Of a stretch of DNA of 64,000 nt, positions 20,001 to 26,528 are shown one piece after another; within the stretch, counting starts at the first letter, position 1; the number at the start of each line of letters is the position of its first letter. Origin of the DNA: an uncultured Bacteroidales bacterium (lineage in GTDB: Bacteria; Bacteroidota; Bacteroidia; Bacteroidales; Paludibacteraceae); NCBI GenBank assembly GCA_946186915.1, contig CAMHOY010000004.1, positions 1 through 64,000 on the forward strand, written 5' to 3'. Below the pieces are notes generated by a model. That model was not told the DNA's origin. It made no database searches and saw nothing but the letters and a program-made list of their open reading frames with translations. Position numbers and translations under genes: made by a program.

Positions 20001-20320
20001 CACCGGAAGCAGGAGAATATTCTATCGGTATCGTGCGTACGGCAACCGAGCAGGCGGCAGACCTCTATCTGACGCTGGACGGCGAGATTATCTGGAACCT
20101 CACTAAGAACGCTTATACGGCTCAATTGGAGGCTGGTACCACGGCCCGTTACGGTCTGCGTACGATTGCGAAATCTCCGCAAATTACCACCGGTATCGAA
20201 GAGACTCTGGTAGATAGCGAAGGCAAAGAAATCAAGGCCGTTAAAGTGCTGATTAACGATCACGTTTATATCCTTCGTGATGGCAAACTCTATACCATTA
20301 CCGGATCGCTTGTACGCTGA
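14039..20320 (+). CDS. Giant secreted surface protein, beta-helix plus Listeria-Bacteroides repeats
   Basis: 2093 residues. The signal peptide is MRKYFLSLMMVLLGLLAGVSTMRA. Residues about 300-510 are short GG/NGG repeats with the spacing of a right-handed beta-helix (VTGGKAILNGGTFGTLTI). About 550-1200 is a unique region with more parallel-beta character. About 1220-1667 holds several InlB B-type/Flg_new repeats (YDFTGWAPALGKVTSNVTYTATY). The end is a sandwich-like domain with the terminal motif VLINDHVYILRDGKLYTITGSLVR, shared with three proteins near 41-46 kb. It is predicted to be exported, probably by T9SS, and to sit at the cell surface as an adhesin-like protein. Export route and role are inference. 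The long antisense ORFs within it are shadows. A 41-residue ORF follows 34 bases downstream. Confidence 0.85.
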   Translation: MRKYFLSLMMVLLGLLAGVSTMRAVNISGMTDEEALTLGFWARMTAQPASTTLGSGLVFVSEDEHAVEPTDEDYASTYSAEGWSDIYLASSLISATVDFKVYAKANAGSYFTGWSFTDGYTDLGVGDGNYAAIKVNPSPKKGKANILDYTVYAAFEQVKLKSYAVAGEKTMTPENPTCTQTVTFRAETPGFWALNSADDVKHFKLPVITRKAGTSGTWSTSIDESNYADNISFYGEYAEIRVPVTFTAPNNSAAEYGAELVLETYGGVKMKVYLSARTTGGEGQAVRYDKDGVEVGRGDLTAMIAAAAATDVVKLNGDYASPVTINKNLTFNLNGYTLSNTLTVSGGNVTIAYSAFGGSANALNVTGGKAILNGGTFGTLTIGANATVEQNGATITGAATNNGTLTTTDGVFQSGLTSTKTLIASGGTFNGATAIQVTGGTAAIKRGTIAGTQYGVLTNGGSATIEKLAVITGGTKALNNVSGALTVNNGKFPNPNKFANGEIAFKSAYFKIDAADIASTYEKQQWRNTAGPEFRDGYLYFVGDQAAAQASNISVCRIGKTSYASLDDALSYANNHLSEEVIIIMENDYTLKAGYYTIPANATLIVPMSDDQETANPVVPRETNLGSTPKSFRRLTLESGVNMTVLGTVEVTGMQHGSGEQMGVPGGNYGHLILKPGSHVTLSSGSVLRAWGFVTGDGTQDAEGNYLSGEIDARRGATVREMFQMGDWKGGDISFSMAMEIPGQLPVWRDLTHLFPVYTYFIQNIESPVKYHPGSSLICATSVNVSGSINAFANDIKVVGKDGEAAMFLMDEMADAENTWVRKYYDAKKDQQVYEVNSGAKLGSVVIDLGEVPGAMFGSSTSLNLMLDSRSFVLPLTSNFKIHLLTGYMEFTQSTSCLPGMEVEVNKESEVALVNDHTPGVAQGALYLYDADQWSFQNSQVKGYVGNSGKFGAIVRYSATLDRQPTVRDISSPAAIGDAKLIVHGTFRSGEDCSVYTSWSKDMSTMGLDPNGTGGASIISTNEDAGTFIFDADAPAFDGVHMDEYGNMTAIGTSVLVNYDHNDYGMDPQYPITINTVLNNTARVYGFELCTPAKLKNANGTFVETDGTLAGTSYCYIDDQWTTMQVAEDPCFMKEIVGGQTTYYAKPAEYVAVNATWDGTQMVGNTDHTFSDKDGAGRLFILMADDCQWWEVEKKDNLYHCIHPNNDTYYYWDEDEEKWMEQRFTITWLNWDGTEIKSYTYDPNTGDPEEVEYSVTYGTQAEYLGNNPTREPNVDYTYDFTGWAPALGKVTSNVTYTATYREQPRKYNIIFINEGGDEIERHLLTHNELPVCENAPTRTGYTLQWEPALAAVTGDATYRATWLEVPPTEYEIRFIDYDGTELQSESVAVGELPEYNGAEPVKKQTDYASNKEFSYIFDHWSPTVTRVTQAMTYTAVYREEAKTYTVTFKNEDNSVIETRSYHYGETPVCTNPPTKPNTAEWTYQLTWTPQIQTVMANAEYKADFETLKQKNKYAVTLQCSPAGAAVLSGGGLYEYNASATAVTVTATPNEGYNFLGWSDSQGGLNTTRQIAVTADINLVANFECPTCDQVAINWYNYDGSLLKTVNQAKGTATTYTGATPERAATAAETYTFDGWSIVQGGDRVYKNGMTPKAADGGATYYAHFAATPIPSLEVASGETMVLSAPVEYQNLVLTSDGIHSAQLLGENFLTLTGEAYFDFAANAKARQWYAVAVPWQVDAATGIYVNGRQMRLGSEFDVLKYDGARRASTGVNKSWDRLANGDKMIPGRLYMIAFVADAPVIRFKAEDKDHLLNTATSVSAYASAIATDANWNGVANPALFHAYVNTGATLGQVYNSNTDSYSPVLMSSTKFVVGQALFVQAPSDKDITVSYGGGYAAAPRRRAKAEASTNANYEVHIAPANKEYTDKVFVQTDEEKNPDVYTVNLDLTKMGVSTKVAQMWIERYNTKLCLNTMAPVEGQADYPLGIFAPEAGEYSIGIVRTATEQAADLYLTLDGEIIWNLTKNAYTAQLEAGTTARYGLRTIAKSPQITTGIEETLVDSEGKEIKAVKVLINDHVYILRDGKLYTITGSLVR

Positions 20321-20354
20321 TAACTGAAACAGACAATTGAAAACTCATAATAAT

Positions 20355-20480
20355 ATGAAAAAGATATATATTGCTCCTCAGGTAGAGGAAATGCCTTTAG
20401 AGCCGCAGAACGTCATTATGACCAGCATACCGGATCCGTTCGCTCCGGCTCCCCGTCGCCGCGGTGACGTGATTGAATAA
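20355..20480 (+). CDS. 41-residue peptide downstream of the giant surface protein
   Basis: This ORF is too short for the track: MKKIYIAPQVEEMPLEP at the start and PAPRRRGDVIE at the end. It begins 34 bases after the giant gene and runs up to a strong terminator, so it is almost certainly on the same transcript. It has a basic N-terminus but no hydrophobic core, so it is not a classical signal peptide. The MKKxYIxPxxE opening resembles a type of short ORF I know from many Bacteroidetes genomes whose function is unknown. The APRRR tail recalls AAAPRRRAKAE in the C-terminal part of the giant protein. Coding status is probable; function is unknown. Confidence 0.6.
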   Translation: MKKIYIAPQVEEMPLEPQNVIMTSIPDPFAPAPRRRGDVIE

Positions 20481-20482
20481 TC

Positions 20483-20525
20483 GCAAAAAAATCTCATATG
20501 CCGTCGCGCATATGGGATTTTTTGC
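20483..20525 (+). terminator. Strong bidirectional intrinsic terminator
   Basis: GCAAAAAAATC-CATATGC on the left pairs with GCATATG-GATTTTTTGC on the right, with one mismatch and a short loop. It ends the giant-protein transcript just after the 41-residue ORF. The lgt start codon is only four bases beyond it. Confidence 0.9.
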
Positions 20526-20528
20526 ACT

Positions 20529-21443
20529 ATGCTTATGATATCTACTCTTGGTTATATTACATGGAATGTGTCGCCGTTCATCTATGAGGGTGAACATTTC
20601 GCCATTGGCTGGTATGGGACGCTTTGGACCTTGGGGCTATTGGGAATGCTTGTAACGTTACTTATTACCTTCAAGCATGATGGCGTACCATCGCAATTTG
20701 CACTCATCACGTTTATGGTATCGCTGGTATGTGTCATTTTCTTCGGACATCTGTTTCAGGGCCTATTCTATGAGTGGCGTTATTTTCCGGATAACCCGGT
20801 ACATTTTTTAGGAACGGATTGGTATTATCGCAACTATTATTTCGAGCATCCGTGGAAATTCTTTGATTTCGCGCATGGTGGCTTTGCCAGCCATGGGTGT
20901 TTTATTGGTGGAATAATAGCTTCAATATTGATGGGAAGATGGATGACGAATTCTATGTGGTGGTATGCGGATAGAATTTCATTAGGTCTATGTGTGGTGG
21001 CGATGGCTGTACGTATTGGCAATTTTATACTTGGCGAAATCGGGGGTGTGGAGACAACAGTCCCATGGGGAGTCCGGTTTGTAGGTCGTGATTTTATACA
21101 ACATCCGACCCAAATTTATGAAGCCTTGTCTTTTTTCATGGCGATGAGTATTGCTTGGCTATTATATAGTAAATATGATGCAGGCAAATATAAAGGTCTT
21201 ATATCTGGAGTAATAATGAGTATTGCGCTTTTGCTGCGTATTCTCATTGAAATGGTCAAACTACCACAAATGGCTATTGAACATAACTGGATGTTATATA
21301 TGGGGCAATGGTTGTCTATCCCGATGGTAATATGGTCAATATGGCTGGTTTTCTACTCCATAGAACAAGGAAAAAGTGATAATCTTCCTCCGAAAATTCG
21401 ACTTTCTCGTGCTGAACTTCGCAGAGAGAACAAAAAGAAATGA
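20529..21443 (+). CDS. lgt: Prolipoprotein diacylglyceryl transferase
   Basis: 304-residue inner-membrane enzyme that moves diacylglycerol from phosphatidylglycerol to the lipobox cysteine of prolipoproteins. It has about seven membrane helices. The Lgt signature reads VRIGNFILGEIGG, and the conserved FASHGCFIGG and HPTQIYEAL segments are present. The start MLMISTLGYITWNVSP matches the family N-terminus, though the second Met is also possible. The coding sequence is clearly AT-richer than the neighbours to the left. It overlaps the next gene by four bases (ATGA). Its product is needed by the many lipoproteins in this window. Confidence 0.96.
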   Translation: MLMISTLGYITWNVSPFIYEGEHFAIGWYGTLWTLGLLGMLVTLLITFKHDGVPSQFALITFMVSLVCVIFFGHLFQGLFYEWRYFPDNPVHFLGTDWYYRNYYFEHPWKFFDFAHGGFASHGCFIGGIIASILMGRWMTNSMWWYADRISLGLCVVAMAVRIGNFILGEIGGVETTVPWGVRFVGRDFIQHPTQIYEALSFFMAMSIAWLLYSKYDAGKYKGLISGVIMSIALLLRILIEMVKLPQMAIEHNWMLYMGQWLSIPMVIWSIWLVFYSIEQGKSDNLPPKIRLSRAELRRENKKK

Positions 21444-22828
21444 AGAGAGTAATAGCAATATTAAGTATATATGGGTTACTACTATGCATTTTCTTCCTGA
21501 GCCTTATAGAAGTAACGACGCTGGTTGGATACCACAATTTCTTTACGGCAGGAGAACTGTTTGCTTGGATTACAGCTAACCCGAATGAAACGAGTGATAT
21601 AGCACAATATTGTATGCGGTTTATATTACCCTATTATGTTATATGTTTGTTGACATTCGCGTTAATAGGATGGGGGATTTGGAGTCTGATAAGAAATAGT
21701 AAAACGATTATTGCCGGATCGATAGTGCTTCTTTTACTATTGCCGTTTGTTATTCCCTCTTCTCCGGCAAATATCTTTAAGGGGGGATACTATGTATGGC
21801 GGCAAATTAGAAATATACGGCAACACCGGAATGACAACATCTATTTTAAGTACAATGCAACAAGAAGTCATGTCCCGGACCAAAGAGAAATATATGTATT
21901 GGCAATAGGAGAATCGGTTCGTTATAAGAACATCTCCATTAATAAAAACTATGACCGCGAAACAACACCTTTGTTAAGCCGGCAAACCAATTTGTGCCTC
22001 TATTCGGATTATTATGCTAACGCCACTTTGACGCAACACGCTTTACCTATGTTACTAACGGGTATAACACCTAATCATTTTGAAGAACATTTTAAAAGAA
22101 AGACAATAGCTGCTGCGTTTTATGAAGTAGGATTCAAAACAGCTTTAATCAGTCACCATGCTCAACTGATGAATAACGGCAATCACGATTATTTGGCGAA
22201 AGATTTTGATACGTTAGTATTTGTGGCTCATGATAGTTTGATAGTTCCGGAAATAAACAAATTGGCAAAGAGTAACGAAAAACTATTCATCGTGACACAT
22301 TATTTTGGGAACCATTTGGCTTATACCAATAGAACGGAGGATTGTTTGGTTTGGAGACCGGACTATAATGCAGATCCTACAATAAGTAATGATAGTGCTC
22401 TTTTAAATGCGTATGATAACTCATTGTTGTACACGGACAGAATGCTTAGTGAGGCAATAGAGTCATTACAAGAGGCAAAATGTATTGCAGCATGGTTGTT
22501 TGTTAGTGACCACGGCGAATACATTAATGGAAATATATGTGGACATGGGTTCTCATATAGTCCACAAAAAGACGAATACCATATTCCGTTGATGGTTTGG
22601 TGTAGCGACGAATACAAAGTAGTCCATCCGGAGAAAGTGGCTAATGCGATTAAGCATCAAGGCACCCCGATTTGTGCTGACTATGTCTTTTTGTCAGTTC
22701 TTGACATGGCTGACATCCGAATCGACAGCACGTTACAACAAGAAGGAATGAGTATCTTTGAAAAACAATTGAAATACAAAGACAGAACTTTGCTTCTGCC
22801 GGATGGAGAAAGGTCTATAATACTATGA
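21440..22828 (+). CDS. Phosphoethanolamine transferase-like membrane enzyme (sulfatase superfamily)
   Basis: 462 residues with about three N-terminal membrane helices (about residues 5-25, 58-80, 88-105) and a periplasmic alkaline-phosphatase-fold domain. It carries the EptA/CptA-type motifs: LAIGESVRYKN (metal ligand Glu), a Thr in ANATLTQHALPMLLTG where the nucleophile is expected, FVSDHGEYIN (Asp-His) and a late GHG in NICGHGFSYSP. Such enzymes decorate lipid A, core sugars or other surface glycans with phosphoethanolamine. The acceptor here is unknown. The membrane part is shorter than in EptA. The gene is translationally coupled to lgt and to the following membrane-protein gene, and it is AT-rich. 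Confidence 0.85.
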   Translation: MKRVIAILSIYGLLLCIFFLSLIEVTTLVGYHNFFTAGELFAWITANPNETSDIAQYCMRFILPYYVICLLTFALIGWGIWSLIRNSKTIIAGSIVLLLLLPFVIPSSPANIFKGGYYVWRQIRNIRQHRNDNIYFKYNATRSHVPDQREIYVLAIGESVRYKNISINKNYDRETTPLLSRQTNLCLYSDYYANATLTQHALPMLLTGITPNHFEEHFKRKTIAAAFYEVGFKTALISHHAQLMNNGNHDYLAKDFDTLVFVAHDSLIVPEINKLAKSNEKLFIVTHYFGNHLAYTNRTEDCLVWRPDYNADPTISNDSALLNAYDNSLLYTDRMLSEAIESLQEAKCIAAWLFVSDHGEYINGNICGHGFSYSPQKDEYHIPLMVWCSDEYKVVHPEKVANAIKHQGTPICADYVFLSVLDMADIRIDSTLQQEGMSIFEKQLKYKDRTLLLPDGERSIIL

Positions 22829-23472
22829 TGAAAGGAGATTGGATATTACTTTTTGATGTATATTCTTTTATTTTTTGGAGTATAACCTATATAGAGTGTA
22901 TTCGTGTCGGAATAAAACAAAAAACATATTGTGTTCCGTTATTGGCTTTTTATATGAATATCGTATGGGAAAGTACATGTTTTTCTGAAGTACTCACGGC
23001 ACAAGCAGGATTTTATTGGTATATATACTACGGTATAATTACATTGCTTGATGCGGGAATCTTGTATACAATTTTGAAATACAGAGATACTAGTAGCATT
23101 TCGAAATTTTATATTAAAAATATAGTAATATTCATAGTTGTTTTTGCTATATTTATTTTTTTAAAGAATTGCATATCGTCATGGAAACTCTATTTTGCAT
23201 ACATTGATAATCTTATAATGAGCGGCTTATTTATACTAATGTACTACAAAAGAGGTAGTAGTAAGGGGCAAAGTATGGCAATAGCTATAACAAAATTTCT
23301 AGGAACATTATTCCCAATATTAATAGGGGTGATTACTCGTGAGCTCTTTACAATGTCAATAGGTTTTTTTATAATATTATTAGATGTAGCATATATAATT
23401 CTTCTCTATCGAACCATACAGGCTGAAAAGGCACAAGCACTTGCCCCCAAGAAACACTCGCAAAGGCGATGA
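22825..23472 (+). CDS. Seven-helix membrane protein, possible Pyr4-type terpene cyclase relative
   Basis: 215 residues, almost all membrane helices, and the most AT-rich coding region in the window. Two features recall the transmembrane terpene cyclase family (fungal Pyr4/PaxB and bacterial relatives). The first is an acidic residue after a Trp in helix 2 (YMNIVWESTCF), followed by an Asp-containing helix (IITLLDAGILYTILKY). The second is a late Asp in the last helix (FFIILLDVAYIILLYR), at positions like the catalytic Glu and Asp of Pyr4. Length and helix count also fit. The alternative is an uncharacterised membrane protein with chance similarity. It overlaps the phosphoethanolamine-transferase gene by four bases. 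The annotation is tentative. Confidence 0.45.
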   Translation: MMKGDWILLFDVYSFIFWSITYIECIRVGIKQKTYCVPLLAFYMNIVWESTCFSEVLTAQAGFYWYIYYGIITLLDAGILYTILKYRDTSSISKFYIKNIVIFIVVFAIFIFLKNCISSWKLYFAYIDNLIMSGLFILMYYKRGSSKGQSMAIAITKFLGTLFPILIGVITRELFTMSIGFFIILLDVAYIILLYRTIQAEKAQALAPKKHSQRR

Positions 23473-23503
23473 GCCCGGTTGATTCCTCTTTTTTGTCAAA
23501 ACA

Positions 23504-23536
23504 CTTGCGTATGTTCCAGAAAAGTTGTAATTTTGC
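23504..23536 (+). promoter_or_regulatory. Promoter of the AbiE operon
   Basis: CTTGCGTATGTTCCA (-33 region) and GTAATTTTGC (-7), spaced by 20 bases, 25 bases before the AbiEi start. The -33 region is similar to those before the two ATPase genes (CTTGCATATTCCA). Confidence 0.75.
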
Positions 23537-23561
23537 AACGTTTTAGAAATAAATCGTTAGA

Positions 23562-24179
23562 ATGACGTATACGCAGTTTTATAATCAGTGGCATGGCTTA
23601 GGCTGTTTTTCGGTGCATCAGGTCCATGCTATATCGCCGGATTTTAACCGCGCTAACTGGCATCAGTGGCAGAAGTCCGGATATATCGTGATGCTGCGTA
23701 GGGGCTGGTATGCGTTTGCTGATTACTTGAAGCAACCGGATTATGCGCGCTATTTCGCAGGCAAGATCTGCGCACCATCGTACATCAGTCTGCATACGGC
23801 TCTTTCATTCTATGGCATTATACCGGAAGCTGTGGTGGAAATCACGAGTGTAACTACGCAAAAGACCTGCCGCTACGAGAACGCTTTCGGCCAATTCTGC
23901 TATCAAACCGTTCGTCCGCGACTCTTCTGGGGCTTTGAACCTAAAACAATGCGCGATGGGAAGCAGTATATGATGGCTACTCCGGAAAAAGCAATCATTG
24001 ACCTTTTATACCTCTATCCGCAATATTCAACCCTTGAGGAGTTGCGAGCACTGCGTTTCGATGAGGATTGGATGCGCGAAGAACTGAATCTCACGCGGCT
24101 GAAGGAGTACGCGGAGCGTATCAATAGTCCCATTCTTAATAAGCGAATCAAGTTGTTATTAAAGGCATACGAACTATGA
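23562..24179 (+). CDS. AbiEi-family antitoxin of a type IV toxin-antitoxin system
   Basis: 205 residues: an N-terminal winged-helix segment (about residues 1-45, QWQKSGYIVMLRRGWYAF) and the AbiEi C-terminal domain (ISLHTALSFYGIIPEAVVEITSV, then MMATPEKAIIDLLYLYP). AbiEi proteins repress their own operon and counteract the AbiEii nucleotidyltransferase; the family is linked to phage abortive infection and element maintenance. The stop overlaps the toxin start by four bases, the usual antitoxin-first order. It has its own promoter. Confidence 0.9.
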   Translation: MTYTQFYNQWHGLGCFSVHQVHAISPDFNRANWHQWQKSGYIVMLRRGWYAFADYLKQPDYARYFAGKICAPSYISLHTALSFYGIIPEAVVEITSVTTQKTCRYENAFGQFCYQTVRPRLFWGFEPKTMRDGKQYMMATPEKAIIDLLYLYPQYSTLEELRALRFDEDWMREELNLTRLKEYAERINSPILNKRIKLLLKAYEL

Positions 24180-24946
24180 TTGATATGGAGTACATACGGG
24201 GATTCTATCCGCCGTACATCGCGCAGAATGCCGCTTTTCAGAAGCACATGCTCAAGGAATATGTGGAGTTGCTGGCATTGGAATGGATTGTGCGCTCGCC
24301 CTATGCAGCGAAACTCATCTTTATTGGCGGTACGAATCTGCGCCTGATACATGGTATAGATCGCTTCTCCGAGGATTTGGATTTTGATTGCAAAGGACTG
24401 AGTGAAAGCGATTTCAGGCAGATGTCAGACGACTTAGTTCGATACCTTCAATTGCAAGGACTGAACGCAGAGTTGCGCAATAAGGAGAACTCCCGCCTTA
24501 CTGCTTTTCGTAGCAACGTGCACTTTCCGGAATTGCTCTTTGATTTGCAACTAGCCGGCCACCGTGAAGAGCGATTTCTTAAGAAGATCGAGGCACAAGA
24601 CCAGGGCATTGATTATCTCCGCGAGATGGCTATCATCCAGCGTAATGGATTCTCTTTCCCCGTTCCTGTGCCGCCTATCAGTGTGCTGTTGTCGATGAAG
24701 TTGTGTGCGTTGCTCACACGGCAGAAAGGAAGGGATTTCTATGACGCAATGTTTCTGATGCAGCGTACTGAACCGGACTATATGTTTTTGCAGCAGCGAA
24801 TGGGTATTGCCGATAAGGAGCAACTGAATTTAGCGCTCCGCGAAACGATAGCGAAAACGGATATGAAAATGAAGCAGCGCGACTTCGAGCATCTCCTCTT
24901 CGATACCCGCAAGAGCGAGATGATTCTTCGATTCGATGCTCTCTAA
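24176..24946 (+). CDS. AbiEii-family nucleotidyltransferase toxin
   Basis: 256 residues with the nucleotidyltransferase signature FIGGTNLRLIHGIDRFSEDLDFD (GG plus the DxD metal ligands) at about residues 48-72. The C-terminal AbiEii motif KLCALLTRQKGRDFYDAMFL is also present. Members transfer nucleotides to RNA targets such as tRNA acceptor ends and stop growth. All key residues I can check are present, so the toxin looks intact. It is coupled to the AbiEi gene by an ATGA overlap. A second in-frame ATG three codons in is also possible. Confidence 0.92.
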   Translation: MIDMEYIRGFYPPYIAQNAAFQKHMLKEYVELLALEWIVRSPYAAKLIFIGGTNLRLIHGIDRFSEDLDFDCKGLSESDFRQMSDDLVRYLQLQGLNAELRNKENSRLTAFRSNVHFPELLFDLQLAGHREERFLKKIEAQDQGIDYLREMAIIQRNGFSFPVPVPPISVLLSMKLCALLTRQKGRDFYDAMFLMQRTEPDYMFLQQRMGIADKEQLNLALRETIAKTDMKMKQRDFEHLLFDTRKSEMILRFDAL

Positions 24947-24986
24947 CACCCTAACCCCCTAACACTATACACCATACACCATACAC
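24942..24986 (+). repeat. Heptamer repeat tract after the AbiE toxin gene
   Basis: Starts within the AbiEii stop region: CTAACAC, CCTAACC and CCCTAAC units, then TACACCA, TACACCA, TACACAA. All have a period of seven bases. A shortened version (CATACATCATACAC) precedes the second terminator cassette at 26.4 kb. Confidence 0.7.
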
Positions 24987-25067
24987 AAAAAATCGCAGCA
25001 AAATGCGATTTTTTTCGTCCAATCCTTGCATATTCCAAAAAATAGTAGTAAATTTGCAGCGAATTTT
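24980..25067 (+). repeat. 88-bp terminator-promoter cassette, copy 1
   Basis: Contains a terminator (AAAAAATCGCA-6-TGCGATTTTTTT, bases 24987-25015) that ends the AbiE transcript, then a promoter with CTTGCATATTCC and GTAAATTTGC that drives the first ATPase gene. The block recurs almost exactly at 26402-26489 before the paralogous ATPase gene. Confidence 0.85.
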
Positions 25068-25129
25068 CCGTGACGAGAAATCCGTGACGTAAAATACGAC
25101 ATGAATAACAAGCATAAAATCAGTATGTT

Positions 25130-26260
25130 ATGAAAGAGGATGCTCTGTATTTCAACCCGTTTTCTATCACGTCTTATATAGGGCCGGAGTATTTCTGCGA
25201 CCGTATAAATGAGACCAACGAATTAGCAGATGCTTTACGCAACAGGCGTAATGTGACGTTAATTAGTCCTCGTCGTGTTGGCAAAACAGGATTGATTCAG
25301 CATTTATTTCGTTCGCTGGAATCCAAGCAGGTGCATTGTATCTATGTGGACTTGTTCAGCACGTCTAATCTGCAGGAATTTACAAAGGTCTTTGCAGAAG
25401 CAGTACTGAGCGCACGTATTACCCCTTATTCTGAGCGCGTTTGGCAGGAAATCACCCATTTTTTTGCTTCGTTACGTCCGGTCATTACGCCCGACCCGGT
25501 AAGCGGAATGCCTCAATGCTCGATTGATATTCAGCCGAAACGAGAGGAGTGGACGTTGCAACAGATTTTTGCCTATCTGGAGAAATCTGAACAGCCGTGT
25601 TATATTGCGTTGGATGAGTTCCAGGTCATCGCAGAGTATCAAGACGTAAAAATGGAGGCATTGTTGCGCAGCTATATCCAGCAATTGACAAATGTGCAGT
25701 TTGTCTTTGCTGGTAGCAAAAAGCATATGATGACGGAGATGTTTGTATCTGCTAAGCGCCCGTTCTATCGCAGCTCGCAGATGATGAATATAGATGTGAT
25801 AGATGAACAGCAGTATTATCAGTTTGCAGCCAAGCATCTTGCCGCAAACGGTCAGCAGATAGATGAAGGTACTTTTCATGAGCTCTACCAACTGGTGGAT
25901 GGATATACGTGGTTTGTACAGGCGCTCTTAAACCGACTTTATCAGACCAAGAATCCGCAAATAGATTTTAATACCGTGTTGCAAACGCTAAACCGGATAT
26001 TACAAGAAGAAGTGAGTTCGTATCAAATGTATTGCCGGTTAATTACGGATCGTCAATTACGTGTCATTCGTGCTATAGCGAAAGAAGGAACTGTAAAAGA
26101 ACCGGGTAGCAATGCCTTCCTTCAGAAATACCAACTGGGTGCGTATAGTACAGTCCGAGGGGCTATTCTTGCGATGGTTGAGAAAGAATTGCTGTACCAA
26201 AAAGAAGATGGCAGTTATGTTGTGTATGACAAGTTCTTTGGTCATTGGCTAAAGAGGTAA
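25130..26260 (+). CDS. AAA-type ATPase of the archaeal-ATPase family, paralog 1
   Basis: 376 residues. Walker A is SPRRVGKTGLIQHLF (about residues 45-60), Walker B CYIALDEFQVI (about 155-165), a sensor-like VFAGSKKHMMTEMF follows, and the C-terminus is winged-helix-like (KYQLGAYSTVRGAILAMVEKELL). This is the single-domain STAND-related ATPase family (Arch_ATPase, COG1672) found in many copies in Bacteroidales. Its cellular role is poorly known; defence or regulation is often proposed. It is clearly paralogous to the next ATPase gene, with equal length and the same motifs. It stands alone behind its own promoter. Confidence 0.88.
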   Translation: MKEDALYFNPFSITSYIGPEYFCDRINETNELADALRNRRNVTLISPRRVGKTGLIQHLFRSLESKQVHCIYVDLFSTSNLQEFTKVFAEAVLSARITPYSERVWQEITHFFASLRPVITPDPVSGMPQCSIDIQPKREEWTLQQIFAYLEKSEQPCYIALDEFQVIAEYQDVKMEALLRSYIQQLTNVQFVFAGSKKHMMTEMFVSAKRPFYRSSQMMNIDVIDEQQYYQFAAKHLAANGQQIDEGTFHELYQLVDGYTWFVQALLNRLYQTKNPQIDFNTVLQTLNRILQEEVSSYQMYCRLITDRQLRVIRAIAKEGTVKEPGSNAFLQKYQLGAYSTVRGAILAMVEKELLYQKEDGSYVVYDKFFGHWLKR

Positions 26261-26284
26261 TCGTTCCCCTTGTGGGATAAGAAA

Positions 26285-26368
26285 ATGCAAATCTCCCGTG
26301 CTACCATCCTCGGCGAGATTACCTCTATCGTCGATCCTCTCCCTGGTTCAGAAATCAGGAAAAGATAA
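26285..26368 (+). other. 27-residue open frame in the gap between the ATPase genes
   Basis: The 268-bp gap holds a short frame, MQISRATILGEITSIVD...EIRKR, with ordinary-looking protein sequence but no recognised family. It may be a remnant of a displaced gene or a chance ORF. The rest of the gap is a simple C-rich/heptamer tract and the second terminator-promoter cassette. Confidence 0.25.
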
Positions 26369-26401
26369 TGTTCGTAATCCCGTAATTACCCCCCCATACA
26401 T

Positions 26402-26489
26402 CATACACAAAAAATCGCAGCAAAATGCGATTTTTTTCGTCTAATCCTTGCATATTCCAAACTTTAGTAGTAATTTTGCGGCGAATTTT
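26402..26489 (+). repeat. 88-bp terminator-promoter cassette, copy 2
   Basis: Near-identical to 24980-25067: the same terminator hairpin (26409-26437), the same CTTGCATATTCC region, and a -7 of GTAATTTTGC in place of GTAAATTTGC. It ends transcription from upstream and drives the second ATPase gene. Confidence 0.85.
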
Positions 26490-26528
26490 AATTTTATTAC
26501 TTTATAATAATCATAAAATAATAAAAAT

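Noticed and set aside
24176-24946. AbiEii gene as a decayed toxin
   Set aside because: The GG, DxD and KGRDFYD motifs are intact and the frame is open, so decay is not supported.
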